Shown here one piece after another: positions 1-7,559 of a stretch of DNA of 64,000 nt. Positions within the stretch are counted from its first letter, which is position 1, and each line of letters opens with the position of its first letter. Made by a program: the position numbers and the translations under genes. Source of the stretch: Paenibacillus wulumuqiensis (GTDB taxonomy: Bacteria > Bacillota > Bacilli > Paenibacillales > Paenibacillaceae); contig NZ_LAQP01000018.1 of NCBI RefSeq assembly GCF_000971965.1, forward strand, positions 62,001 through 126,000, in the 5' to 3' direction. The notes under the pieces were generated by a model. The model was given only the letters and a program-made list of their open reading frames with translations, made no database searches and was not told the origin of the DNA.

Positions 1-301
1 GATCGCGCATATAGATGTACGATACACTGCGGTTCAGATAGTTATCCAGTTTGCCGGTGATGTTCAGCCACTGGATGTACCGGTGGTAGTCTCTGGCATC
101 CGGCGCTTTTTGGCGGGAAAAGCGGGACAGCCAGAAATTCAGCGGAATATGGTTCTTTTTCCAGAGGTGAAAATCATCGGTCAGGGACGATATATACGTC
201 TTGGCATTCACCTGCTCGTACAATTGTGCAAAGTAGTCCGCAGCCTTCTGCTCAGCCAGCTGGTAACCGGTATCCGCGTAGTTTATAAATTTCTCATTCA
301 T
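1..301 (-). CDS. Unidentified protein, N-terminal part only
   Basis: An open frame runs from an ATG at 301 to the left edge with no stop, giving about 100 residues beginning MNEKFINYADTGYQ. A Shine-Dalgarno-like GAGGG lies about 7 bases upstream of the ATG, and codon use resembles the core genes. The visible part is soluble, rich in Tyr, Trp and Asn, with no signal peptide or membrane segment. I do not recognise the family. The C-terminal part lies outside the window, so a function cannot be given. Confidence 0.6.
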   Translation of the reverse strand, partial: MNEKFINYADTGYQLAEQKAADYFAQLYEQVNAKTYISSLTDDFHLWKKNHIPLNFWLSRFSRQKAPDARDYHRYIQWLNITGKLDNYLNRSVSYIYMRD

Positions 302-565
302 CAGAAATCCCTCAAATTCTATTTAATAGTCATCCGGTACGTTTCCGAAGGGACATGTCAGTTAAGCGTTACTTGTTATATTTAATAATCAGGGATAATC
401 GGGATGCAGAGGCCTGCTCCCATTCGGATGATTCGCATCATGTAGTGGAACATCGGCGTTCATATGTACAGGGTAATACGGGAAAACAGGAATGGGGTTA
501 CGAATTGCTCTCTTTCTCCCTCTATCGTCAGAAATGAGCCGGGAAATAAGCCGAAAATCAACAAA
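302..565. other. Intergenic stretch without a recognised gene
   Basis: This stretch holds the ribosome-binding site and presumably the promoter of the partial gene to its left. I see no ORF with a ribosome-binding site and no clear repeat. Confidence 0.5.
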
Positions 566-603
566 ACCACCAACCGGACTGCGGCTGATGGTCTGATGGT
601 GGT
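566..603 (-). terminator. Probable terminator of the small HTH gene
   Basis: ACCACCA (566-572) pairs with TGGTGGT (597-603). On the minus strand the right arm is followed by TTTTGTT. It lies just downstream of the HTH gene stop at 622. The loop is long (24 nt), so this is a moderate call. Confidence 0.5.
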
Positions 604-621
604 ATGGGGTACCGATAACGG

Positions 622-849
622 TTAGGCTTGCTTAACAATCTCATCTAATTCACTTTTGAGTAAAAGGTAGCGATGCACACTTCGCATGATCGGCACCTTG
701 GTCAGCTTGTTTTTATCGACGTAGACCTTCATTTGATCTTTGGACATGCCCAGTAGAGCTCCCGCTTCCGAGACCGTTAATACTACTTCATTACTGGTCG
801 CGTTAAAGGTTTCTTTCACTTTCAGATTCCAGTCCTTGAATACCTGCAT
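622..849 (-). CDS. Small excisionase-like helix-turn-helix DNA-binding protein
   Basis: The 75-residue product starts at ATG 849, chosen because AGGAAGGG stands 10 bases upstream; an ORF extension of 10 residues has no such site. Residues about 27-52 (LTVSEAGALLGMSKDQMKVYV) read as a MerR/excisionase-type winged helix-turn-helix: turn GMSKDQ, then a recognition helix and a basic KNKL segment. Such proteins are commonly annotated as HTH-domain or excisionase-family proteins. No integrase or phage gene is adjacent, so a role in excision is not supported; a small transcription factor is as likely. A structured repeat (1011-1150) lies between its start and the merR gene upstream. Confidence 0.7.
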   Translation of the reverse strand: MQVFKDWNLKVKETFNATSNEVVLTVSEAGALLGMSKDQMKVYVDKNKLTKVPIMRSVHRYLLLKSELDEIVKQA

Positions 850-1010
850 AGATTGGCAACCCTTCCTATTCGCAGCCAAAAACGTTTCCTGACCGAATCA
901 TTCCATTATATCACATTTATGTTGTGTTTTTCTTCAAAATCTGCTGGATTTGAAGATTTTGTCGTTGATGCAGGAGGAATTTCGTTTCTATGTTTGCTTG
1001 GGTATGGGTA

Positions 1011-1150
1011 GCTTACACCGCTGCGAAAAGAGATTCTCCCACTTCCTCCGGTTAAGAATGGAGATCATGAATGACCGCCTGCAGCAGTCGATCTCCATTC
1101 TTAAATGTCGGGCGTTGGTAGAATTCTCTTTTCTTCGCTCTGTGCAGGGA
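1011..1150. repeat. Structured repeat element, copy 1
   Basis: A two-helix structure with conserved unpaired parts. Outer helix: 1025-1041 with 1116-1133. Inner helix: TTAAGAATGGAGATC (1052-1066) with GATCTCCATTCTTAA (1090-1104), a perfect 15-bp pair. The internal loop between them is CTTCCTCCGG (1042-1051) on one side and ATGTCGGGCGT (1105-1115) on the other. The element starts near GCTTACACC and ends near GTGCAGGGA. Copy 2 at 5946-6086 keeps the loop sequences and the pairing but changes most helix bases. It lies between merR and the HTH gene. I do not know which strand is functional. Confidence 0.8.
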
Positions 1151-1163
1151 GTGATCCCACATC

Positions 1164-1556
1164 TTAAACCCGGATCTGCTGTTCGTTCTCCATCCTTTCC
1201 CGATCTCTGAAAAATTCGATTTTATCATCCACTCTTCGCAGTGCGCGCTCCAGTTCCTTTTGCTGCTCCACGATCCGGGCGCGGTAAGTCTCCATAAATT
1301 CGCGGCGTACCCGGGCGGTGCTGGCCCCGCTGTCACCCATGGCGATGAACTGCTGCATTTCCTTAACCGGCAGTCCCATATCCCGAAAATACCTGATGAT
1401 CTGAAACCATTTGATATCCGATTCCGTGTATTGGCGGTAGCCGTTGCCATCGCGCTGTATCCCGTGAACCAGACCCATCTGTTCGTAATAACGCAGCGTA
1501 TGCACGCTCAGTCCTGTCTGCTCGGCAGCTTGTTTGCTTGAAAATATGGTCTCCAT
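1164..1556 (-). CDS. MerR-family transcriptional regulator
   Basis: The 130-residue protein starts at ATG 1556 (METIFSSKQAAEQTG); a TTG 21 bases upstream is also possible, and neither has a strong ribosome-binding site. The N-terminus has the MerR winged helix-turn-helix with the typical LSVHTLRYYEQMGLV motif, followed by a wing and a long coiled-coil dimerisation helix (about residues 75-125). There is no cysteine cluster for metal binding; the short C-terminus fits the small-molecule or redox-type MerR proteins paired with oxidoreductases. It is divergent from the SDR gene at 1659, and a perfect dyad lies between them, so it probably controls that gene and itself. Confidence 0.88.
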   Translation of the reverse strand: METIFSSKQAAEQTGLSVHTLRYYEQMGLVHGIQRDGNGYRQYTESDIKWFQIIRYFRDMGLPVKEMQQFIAMGDSGASTARVRREFMETYRARIVEQQKELERALRRVDDKIEFFRDRERMENEQQIRV

Positions 1557-1577
1557 CTTTTTAGTATACTTCCGCAA

Positions 1578-1616
1578 TTGGGGGATTGCTATAGAGTGAA
1601 CTCTATACTTTATGCT
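1578..1616 (+). promoter_or_regulatory. MerR-type promoter and operator
   Basis: ATAGAGT-GA-ACTCTAT (1591-1606) is a perfect 16-bp inverted repeat. TTGGGG (1578-1583) and TATACT (1604-1609) frame a 20-bp spacer, the over-long spacing that MerR activators correct by twisting DNA. A second reading (TTGCTA 1587-1592, TATGCT 1611-1616, 18-bp spacer) is possible. Either way the dyad lies within or next to the promoter of the SDR gene. Confidence 0.6.
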
Positions 1617-1658
1617 GAACCGGTAAGCGAATTTCGATCCCCTAAGGAGGCTTTACCG

Positions 1659-2546
1659 ATGAAAGTATTTGTGACAGGAGCAACAGGATTTGTAGGCACT
1701 GCGGTGCTGCAGGAATTGTTCAAGGCAGGGCATGAAGTGACCGGTCTCGCACGGTCGGACAAGGCCGCAGACCTGCTAAACGCAGCGGGCGTAGCCGTCC
1801 ATAGAGGTTCACTTGAAGATACCGACAGTCTGCGCCAGGCGGCCAGGGAAGCGGACGGTATTATCCATCTCGGCTTTATCCATGACTTCTCCAATTATGC
1901 AGCGGCCAATGAGATTGACCGGCTGGCGATTGAAGCGATGGGCAGGGAGCTAGAAGGTACGGGCAAACCGATCATACTGACTTCGGGCGCGTTGATGCTC
2001 GCTCCAGGGCGTATCGGTACGGAAAAGGATGAGCCTTCTCCACATGCTATCCGGTATGCGGAAAAAGCCGTTCTCGCACTGGCTGAGCGTGGTGTACATG
2101 CATCCATGGTCCGACTGGCGCCTTCGGTACATGATGTGGGAGATTACGGATTTGTGCCGACTTTAATCGATATTGCACGCGCTAAGGGCGTATCCGCCTA
2201 TATCGGTGATGGAAGCAACCGCTGGTGTGCGGTGCATCGTCTGGATGCGGCTGTGCTGTTCCGCAAGGCACTGGAAAAGGCAGTACCCGGTACGCGTCTG
2301 CACGGTGTGGATGAAGGAGAGATTCCGTTTCGCGATATTGCCGAAGTGATTGGGCAGAAGCTGAATCTGCCGGTCGTAAGCATTACTCCGGATGAAGCAG
2401 CCAATCATTTTGGCTGGATTCATTTCGCCGCGTCTGCTGATATGCCGATATCCAGTACGCTTACCCGTGAATGGATGGATTGGACACCGGCGCATCATGG
2501 TCTGATTGCGGATCTGGAGCAGGGACATTATTTTACTACCTCCTGA
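1659..2546 (+). CDS. SDR-family NAD(P)-dependent epimerase/reductase-like protein
   Basis: The 295-residue protein starts at ATG 1659, preceded by AAGGAGG (1644-1650). It opens with MKVFVTGATGFVGTAVL, the Rossmann fold with the GxxGxxG dinucleotide-binding motif at residues 7-13. The order of beta strands and the ILTSGALML segment fit the extended or atypical SDR group related to NAD-dependent epimerases. A clear YxxxK active site is not seen (RYAEKAV is the nearest), so the substrate and even catalytic type stay open. It is divergent from a merR gene and shares its operator region, so it is probably induced by the ligand of that regulator. Confidence 0.85.
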   Translation: MKVFVTGATGFVGTAVLQELFKAGHEVTGLARSDKAADLLNAAGVAVHRGSLEDTDSLRQAAREADGIIHLGFIHDFSNYAAANEIDRLAIEAMGRELEGTGKPIILTSGALMLAPGRIGTEKDEPSPHAIRYAEKAVLALAERGVHASMVRLAPSVHDVGDYGFVPTLIDIARAKGVSAYIGDGSNRWCAVHRLDAAVLFRKALEKAVPGTRLHGVDEGEIPFRDIAEVIGQKLNLPVVSITPDEAANHFGWIHFAASADMPISSTLTREWMDWTPAHHGLIADLEQGHYFTTS

Positions 2547-2631
2547 TCGTTGTGATGTAGATGGGTATTCGATTTTCAGGGTTCGGATACAGGTTCAGAT
2601 GATGGTATTCCTGCTGTGACCTTGTTATACA

Positions 2632-2700
2632 AAATGCACCCCTGCATGCTTATTCGTTAACCTGTACGGTTATGCAATGAGCATTTGCAGGGGTGCATTT
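2632..2700. terminator. Probable bidirectional terminator between convergent genes
   Basis: AAATGCACCCCTGCA (2632-2646) and TGCAGGGGTGCATTT (2686-2700) form a perfect 15-bp stem with a 39-nt loop. A T-rich tract follows on the plus strand. It lies between the convergent SDR gene and the ydjI-like gene. Confidence 0.7.
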
Positions 2701-2827
2701 ATTTTATAATATACTATTTCGTCTACAAGCTGATTTCATTATTCGGTCTGTTTAACTCGCGACTGGATGGCAAAATTCTGGCTGCCATACCGCTGGCTGA
2801 TCCATTGGTTTATTACTCTTTACTCTT

Positions 2828-3865
2828 TTAATCGGCCAGCTTGTATCCGCAGTTCGGACAGAATTTGGAACCTTCATTTTTGGCGCCGCAGTTCGGGCAG
2901 AAGTTGGGCTTGATTCCGCCTTCGGCAGATGGTGGAGTCGGCGCATTATTTTGCCCGCCACCCGTCTGCTGACCGGAAGAGGGATTTTGTCCTTGATTGG
3001 CATCGGACGAGTTCTGGTTGCTTCCATTCATGTTCTTCATCATTTCGTTTGCCATATTCATGCCCATCATCATGCCGGCCATATCGGCCGCCGTACCGCC
3101 GCCCTGCACTTTACCCGAAGCGATGCCGTCGGTCATGCTGACCTGCTGGTATTTCTGCATATTGCCGATCATCTCGTGGGAAGCGGTCTTGGTGATCATA
3201 TCCTGAATCTCCTGCGGATAGTTGAAGCTCATCACCTGGAATCCGGTAATCCCGATCCCGATACTCATCATCTGCATATCCAGATCTTCACGAATACCAT
3301 TCGCAATATCCGATGCATTGGCCTGCAGATTGAACATGTCCTTGCCTTCGCGGCTGATCCACTTCATGAGCAGCTGATCCAGCACGGCGGTGATACGGAT
3401 TTTCACATCTTCTACCACATAGCTCTGCTTGATCCCGGCTACCTTGTCGATCAGGGCGACATAATCGCTGACTTTGAAATTAAACGTACCGTTCGCACGA
3501 ATCGGCATCCCGCCCGGCAGCTGCGGCGTCGGAATCAGGATCGGACTCTGCGTTCCCCACCTCACCGTAAATTCCTTGGTATTCACGAACAGCACTTCCA
3601 CCCGCATGCCGCTGTTGAAGCCAAATTTGAATCCTTTGAGCGTGGACAGGAACGGAATAATATCCGAATCCACATCAAAGGAACCTTCGTCCTTGAAAAT
3701 GCCCTCCACTTTACCGTTATTCAGGAAAATGGCATCCTGACCGGAGCGGATGATCAGCTTGCTGCCTTTTTTGATCTCGCGGTTATTCCATTTCCAGAAA
3801 ATCATATCGTCTCTGAATTCTTCCCATTCGACTACATTGGCAAACTGGTTTCTGAAAAATCCCAT
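2828..3865 (-). CDS. ydjI: SPFH-domain protein with C-terminal zinc ribbon (YdjI-like)
   Basis: The 345-residue product begins at ATG 3865 (MGFFRNQF), with GAGG six bases upstream; a 13-residue upstream extension lacks a site. The first ~230 residues read as the SPFH/virion-core-like domain of the YdjI family (phrases such as SGQDAIFLNNGKVEGIF and PQLPGGMPIRANGTF). A Met- and Gly-rich segment follows, then a low-complexity Gln/Asn/Ser/Pro linker. The C-terminus carries a zinc ribbon, FCPNCG...FCPNCG. In Bacillus subtilis ydjI closes the pspA-ydjGHI stress operon, and the neighbours here match. It may act at the inner face of the membrane together with PspA; that role is inferred. Confidence 0.88.
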   Translation of the reverse strand: MGFFRNQFANVVEWEEFRDDMIFWKWNNREIKKGSKLIIRSGQDAIFLNNGKVEGIFKDEGSFDVDSDIIPFLSTLKGFKFGFNSGMRVEVLFVNTKEFTVRWGTQSPILIPTPQLPGGMPIRANGTFNFKVSDYVALIDKVAGIKQSYVVEDVKIRITAVLDQLLMKWISREGKDMFNLQANASDIANGIREDLDMQMMSIGIGITGFQVMSFNYPQEIQDMITKTASHEMIGNMQKYQQVSMTDGIASGKVQGGGTAADMAGMMMGMNMANEMMKNMNGSNQNSSDANQGQNPSSGQQTGGGQNNAPTPPSAEGGIKPNFCPNCGAKNEGSKFCPNCGYKLAD

Positions 3866-3978
3866 TGTATTCCTCATCCCTTCTGTTTGGATATTCATGT
3901 ACACACCCTAGCTGCCTTGTTGGCTGGCTGCTTGCTATAGGTTCACTGTATATCTGGACTTTTGCCTTGAACGACTGA

Positions 3979-4776
3979 TTAAAAGGAACCCCGGCTGCCG
4001 CTGTGCGAATGACCGCCGCTGCTCGTTCCTCCGCCGCCTCCGCTGCTGCTGCTCTTCTCGATTTTGCGCTTGCTAACGGTAGTATGCGTGTAATTATCGT
4101 AGCTGTCCAGCACGCCGGAGACGCTGGAATCTTCATAGGTGGCACGGCTGACCGTGATGACGCCGCCAGAGCGGTACGCCATGATCCAGACGATGATGCC
4201 GCCGATCGCTGCCGCTACCAGCAGCTGGAACCAGAACTGGAATAACAGATTGTCCGGAGTGGTCCCGAACTTGTATCCCATATAGTCATAAGAGAGCTGG
4301 ATATACTTTTCAAAAGCAATGCCATAATTGCCCACTGCCAGATCCGGGGTAATCTTGTTACGAATCTTGTCCAGCCTGCTGTCATTCAATTCCTGCTCCG
4401 CCTTGCCAAAGCCGGCCAGGTAGATTTCCCGGTTGTACATATCCATGGTGAGGATGACTGCATTGCCATAAGGCTGGTTATATCCAAACGCTTTGCGGTC
4501 ATACAGGTCCTCTGTCATCTTCACGACATCCCGGCCCTCCGGATTGTTGGTCGTATAAATAATAAAGTCGGTCTGGCGCTCTGGTGCATACTGTCTGGCC
4601 AGCCGGGTCAATGCCTCTTCTTCCTGTGGACGGAGCAGATTTGCCTGATCATAGATCAGCTTTTTCGATTCGGCTGCAGATGTGGCTGCTGCCGCTGTAT
4701 GGGTAACCATCGGCAGAGCCAGACCCAGCAGCAGTACCATTGCCATCATGAAGAGAGGGATACGATAACTTCTCAC
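3979..4776 (-). CDS. ydjH: TPM-domain membrane protein (YdjH-like)
   Basis: The start is GTG 4776, preceded by GGGAGGGG; the ydjG stop TGA overlaps it in a GTGA arrangement, so translation is probably coupled. The product is about 265 residues. A hydrophobic segment near residues 6-30 ending in AAAA is a signal peptide or anchor. A TPM (TLP18.3/Psb32/MOLO-1) domain follows with LLRPQEEEALTRLA and an aspartate-rich stretch. A second membrane segment (LLVAAAIGGIIVWIM) lies near residue 190, and the tail is Ser/Gly/His-rich. It matches YdjH of the PspA-associated cluster by order and domain. The biochemical role is unknown. Confidence 0.85.
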   Translation of the reverse strand: MRSYRIPLFMMAMVLLLGLALPMVTHTAAAATSAAESKKLIYDQANLLRPQEEEALTRLARQYAPERQTDFIIYTTNNPEGRDVVKMTEDLYDRKAFGYNQPYGNAVILTMDMYNREIYLAGFGKAEQELNDSRLDKIRNKITPDLAVGNYGIAFEKYIQLSYDYMGYKFGTTPDNLLFQFWFQLLVAAAIGGIIVWIMAYRSGGVITVSRATYEDSSVSGVLDSYDNYTHTTVSKRKIEKSSSSGGGGGTSSGGHSHSGSRGSF

Positions 4777-5804
4777 AGGAAATCCCCTCCCAACGCCCAG
4801 GAGATGAACTTCATACCCAGCAGGGCAGCGGCGGTAATGCCTGCGAACCATGCGGTGATCTTGCCTTTGCTGAGCGGAGGCTTGCCGACGACTTTGCCGG
4901 TCTGTCCATTCATCGCGAACATGTAATTTTTTTGCTTAAAATCATAATTCACCAGCCAGACCGGCAGCAGGGCATAATCCGCCCGTCGCACCGTTGTATC
5001 CACCTGCTTGTCCGTATAGCTCACACTGCTGTATCCGGACAGTGACTGGGAGACTGAAGAGTCGATATACGGCTGCGTTTTCTCCTTGGCACGGGGAACC
5101 AGCTGCTCATCGTCATAGCTGTACTTCTCCGCAATATAACCGGCCAGATACGGGGTTTTGAATTCTTTTAACTGCTCGTATGGAAAAGGCTCCAGCTTGT
5201 CCATCAGCTCATCGTTCATCTTTTCCGAAGCATCCAGCGGCAGATTCACATAATCCAGCCGCAGCTTGCGGTACACATCGTAATGCTGGGTCTCCGTATA
5301 TTGATAGTCTCCCTGCGTATAACTTCTTACCCTGGTCGCTTTGCCGTACACTTCAACCAGGTTATGTAATTCGTATAACCAGAAGGGCACGTAGATCCCC
5401 GTCATACTCTTGATCCGGTCTGCACTCATGAATCCGGCCGGTGTCAGCAGTCCATTGCGGCACCATTTCCGGAAGGCTTCTTCCGCCTGCGCCTTGCTGA
5501 TCGCAAAAGGAATGACTGTATCCGGCGCCAGATCCCCGACCAGCCGGTCTCCCAGTACAACCGCCGATCCGCAAAAGCTGCACGTCGTCGCACTCGTCTC
5601 CGGCTCGGTCACAATATCTGCGCCGCAGCTCGGGCAGTGATACTGCTGCACTTCATTTTCGGTAAATACCTGCTTCTTCAGCGGGTCCGGCAGCTGTTCG
5701 ATATTGTCCTGCCGTCCGCAGCTCGGACAGGACAGTGCTCCGGTCGCACTGTCAAACATCATGCTGCTGCCGCAGTTGGGGCATTTGTAGTCTATTACAG
5801 GCAT
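4773..5804 (-). CDS. ydjG: Double zinc-ribbon membrane protein (YdjG-like)
   Basis: The 343-residue protein starts at ATG 5804 with GAGGTG upstream. Two zinc ribbons stand at the N-terminus: CPNCG...CPSCG (residues 8-30) and CPSCG...CSFCG (about 57-79), of TFIIB/rubredoxin type. The middle part is a conserved YdjG-like domain and the C-terminus has one membrane segment (WFAGITAAALLGMKFISWAL). It overlaps ydjH by four bases. The gene is separated from pspA by 392 bp that hold the second structured repeat; in B. subtilis the homologous genes are contiguous. A link to envelope-stress sensing is inferred from this context. Confidence 0.87.
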   Translation of the reverse strand: MPVIDYKCPNCGSSMMFDSATGALSCPSCGRQDNIEQLPDPLKKQVFTENEVQQYHCPSCGADIVTEPETSATTCSFCGSAVVLGDRLVGDLAPDTVIPFAISKAQAEEAFRKWCRNGLLTPAGFMSADRIKSMTGIYVPFWLYELHNLVEVYGKATRVRSYTQGDYQYTETQHYDVYRKLRLDYVNLPLDASEKMNDELMDKLEPFPYEQLKEFKTPYLAGYIAEKYSYDDEQLVPRAKEKTQPYIDSSVSQSLSGYSSVSYTDKQVDTTVRRADYALLPVWLVNYDFKQKNYMFAMNGQTGKVVGKPPLSKGKITAWFAGITAAALLGMKFISWALGGDFL

Positions 5805-5945
5805 TGGCTCACCTCACTGTTAACATATTTTCTCTTCGTTGCATGCTGCTGCTGTTCTCCTGGGGAGAATGGCCAGGGGGATGCAGCTGCCTTTATTTGT
5901 ATCGGACAAATGGTGGGGATGGATAAATCCACAGGCGGCGATATT

Positions 5946-6086
5946 GCTTTACCCACTTCAGAAAGGAATAAGAGCACGTCCTCCGGTTAAGCCTGGAGAT
6001 CCTTGAATAGGATATTGGAAATGGGGATCTCCAGGCTTAAATGTCGTCCTTTGCTCTTATTTCCTTTCTTGCGTTAGGTGCTGGGA
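5946..6086. repeat. Structured repeat element, copy 2
   Basis: The outer helix pairs 5960-5976 with 6052-6069 (one bulged A). The inner helix pairs TTAAGCCTGGAGATCC (5987-6002) with GGATCTCCAGGCTTAA (6025-6040). The internal loop is CGTCCTCCGG (5977-5986) and ATGTCGTCCTT (6041-6051), nearly the same as in copy 1, although the outer helix is unrelated in sequence. Flanks GCTTTACCC (5946-5954) and GTGCTGGGA (6078-6086) also match copy 1. It fills much of the 392-bp gap between pspA and ydjG. Confidence 0.8.
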
Positions 6087-6196
6087 TATCAATCGTGTTT
6101 GTACATTGGCTGCTCATGGCGAGTTTTAATGTTCATTTTCTTTTCTGTCTCTTTATATGGAGAAGCAGTAATGTGCAAAGCTATGCATCCGGCAGA

Positions 6197-6898
6197 TCAG
6201 TGGCTGCTGGCGTTTTGTTGTTTCAGGGAAGATAGTTCCTGTTCCGGTGTCACCTGGCTGGATGCGGGATCAGGTTGGGCGTTCATCCCCTTTTCCAGGC
6301 GGGCGATGAGGACGTCCAGGTCTTCTTCTTGGGAAGCGCCGCGCAGTTCGGCGAGTGCTTCTGCTTCGTTCAGTGCGATGGCTGCCTTATGTTCCATCGC
6401 CTGCAGGGCTTGCTCGGTGCTGCTGGCAGAGCCGTGATGACTGGCCTGCTGCTGGGCGTTGGCCTGAGCCATCTTGCTTTTGAGTTCGGTATAGCGTGCT
6501 TCCAGCTGGGCGAGGTCTTGCATGAGCTTGTCCTGCATCAGCTTCATTGTATCGGCTTTGGCAGAAGCTCGTTCATGGGCAGCCTGCAGATCGGCGTGCG
6601 CTGCGGTGAGGCTCGCTTTCTTTTGCAGAAATTGCAGTGCGTTCTGCTCTTCGCCGTTCTGAACGGATTTCTCGGCATAGCGTTGGAGCTTGGCGATCTC
6701 TGCACTGCTCTCGTTCAGCGCTCGCTGCGTCCGGCTCTGTTCGGCGAGAACCGCTGCTGTCTCTGCCTTGATCTGGCCAAGATCGCTGTTCATGCTGCTT
6801 AGATAGGTCTGCACATCCTTTTCCGGATCGTTTGAACGCTCCAGCAGGCTGTTTACGTTGGCTTTCATCACATCTCTGAATCGTGTCCATACACTCAT
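6197..6898 (-). CDS. pspA: PspA/IM30-family envelope stress protein
   Basis: The 233-residue protein starts at ATG 6898 (MSVWTRFRDVMKANVNSLLERSNDP), with AAGGGG eight bases upstream. The whole length is helical coiled coil as in PspA/Vipp1: the N-terminal amphipathic helix for membrane binding, then long Gln/Ala/Glu-rich helices with the family phrase DPEKDVQTYL. The C-terminus (AQPDPASSQVTPEQEL) is a short variable tail. PspA stabilises the membrane by assembling on its inner face. The neighbours ydjG, ydjH and ydjI are its usual partners. A TGAAACC box upstream (6959-6965, minus strand) resembles the -35 of an ECF sigma factor. Confidence 0.92.
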   Translation of the reverse strand: MSVWTRFRDVMKANVNSLLERSNDPEKDVQTYLSSMNSDLGQIKAETAAVLAEQSRTQRALNESSAEIAKLQRYAEKSVQNGEEQNALQFLQKKASLTAAHADLQAAHERASAKADTMKLMQDKLMQDLAQLEARYTELKSKMAQANAQQQASHHGSASSTEQALQAMEHKAAIALNEAEALAELRGASQEEDLDVLIARLEKGMNAQPDPASSQVTPEQELSSLKQQNASSH

Positions 6899-6934
6899 CC
6901 TGTTCACCCCTTATCGAAAATCGTCAATTACACT

Positions 6935-6965
6935 ATATTACACCAATTACGGCGCACAGGTTTCA
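6935..6965 (-). promoter_or_regulatory. Possible ECF-sigma promoter of pspA
   Basis: TGAAACC on the minus strand (6959-6965) is an exact match to the -35 box of SigW-like ECF promoters, which drive pspA-ydjGHI in B. subtilis. The expected -10 (CGTA) is not found at 16-17 bp; GTGTAATA stands there. I call it tentative. Confidence 0.35.
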
Positions 6966-7008
6966 GCTGCTTGACGAGATGCTTGCCATTGGGCTATTGA
7001 TGCAAGGA

Positions 7009-7227
7009 TCAGCTTTCTTCAGTAAGGGCTATTAATGATGTGAAAAACACATCGTACAAATCCCAGTCCAACTCGCTGCGCACATAATTCGTAATCTCGT
7101 TCAGCTGCTCCTCGCTGGCATATTCCAGGCAGGGACGTCCTTCGCTCCATAATACCCGGCAGGCAAACTTCTCTGTCACCTGCTGGATCACATAATCCTG
7201 TGATACATATTCTCGGCTGATCGCCAT
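7009..7227 (-). CDS. Small hypothetical protein
   Basis: A 72-residue ORF starts at ATG 7227 with a perfect AGGAGG seven bases upstream (AAAAGGAGGAATACATCC). The product is acidic and soluble, without cysteine pairs or membrane segment: MAISREYVSQDYVIQQVTEK at the start and WDLYDVFFTSLIALTEES at the end. I do not recognise it. It lies directly upstream of pspA in the same direction, but the pspA promoter candidate lies between them. Confidence 0.6.
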   Translation of the reverse strand: MAISREYVSQDYVIQQVTEKFACRVLWSEGRPCLEYASEEQLNEITNYVRSELDWDLYDVFFTSLIALTEES

Positions 7228-7559
7228 GGATGTATTCCTCCTTTTGGATTCTCCGAAAATAATTTCAGTATATTTTATTATTTTAAATTTGTAGAGACCA
7301 TCTCTATATCATTTGTCACAGCAAGCAGCCAATCCAATCCATAATGAACGCCCTATTACAAATTACAAAACAGGCCCAAAAGCCACCTGTCCGATCCGGA
7401 ACGGGCGCTTGGCCCGCGTAATATATAGTCGATAAAAGTAAAATAGACCCCCGATGAAGCGGGAGCCTTGCAGGAATAACGTGTATTTGGTTATTTGGAG
7501 TACGGAAGCGAATATGCAGCAAAATGGAGCGTCTTCCCAACCTATTTTCCATTGGGGAG
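7228..7559. other. Intergenic stretch without a recognised gene
   Basis: Apart from the ribosome-binding site of the small ORF at its left end, I see no supported gene, repeat or clear terminator. ORFs here have no ribosome-binding site and are antisense or overlapping shadows of the next gene. Confidence 0.5.

Noticed and set aside
7316-7552. 78-residue minus-strand frame after the AlkZ-like gene
   Set aside because: No ribosome-binding site; composition looks non-coding.
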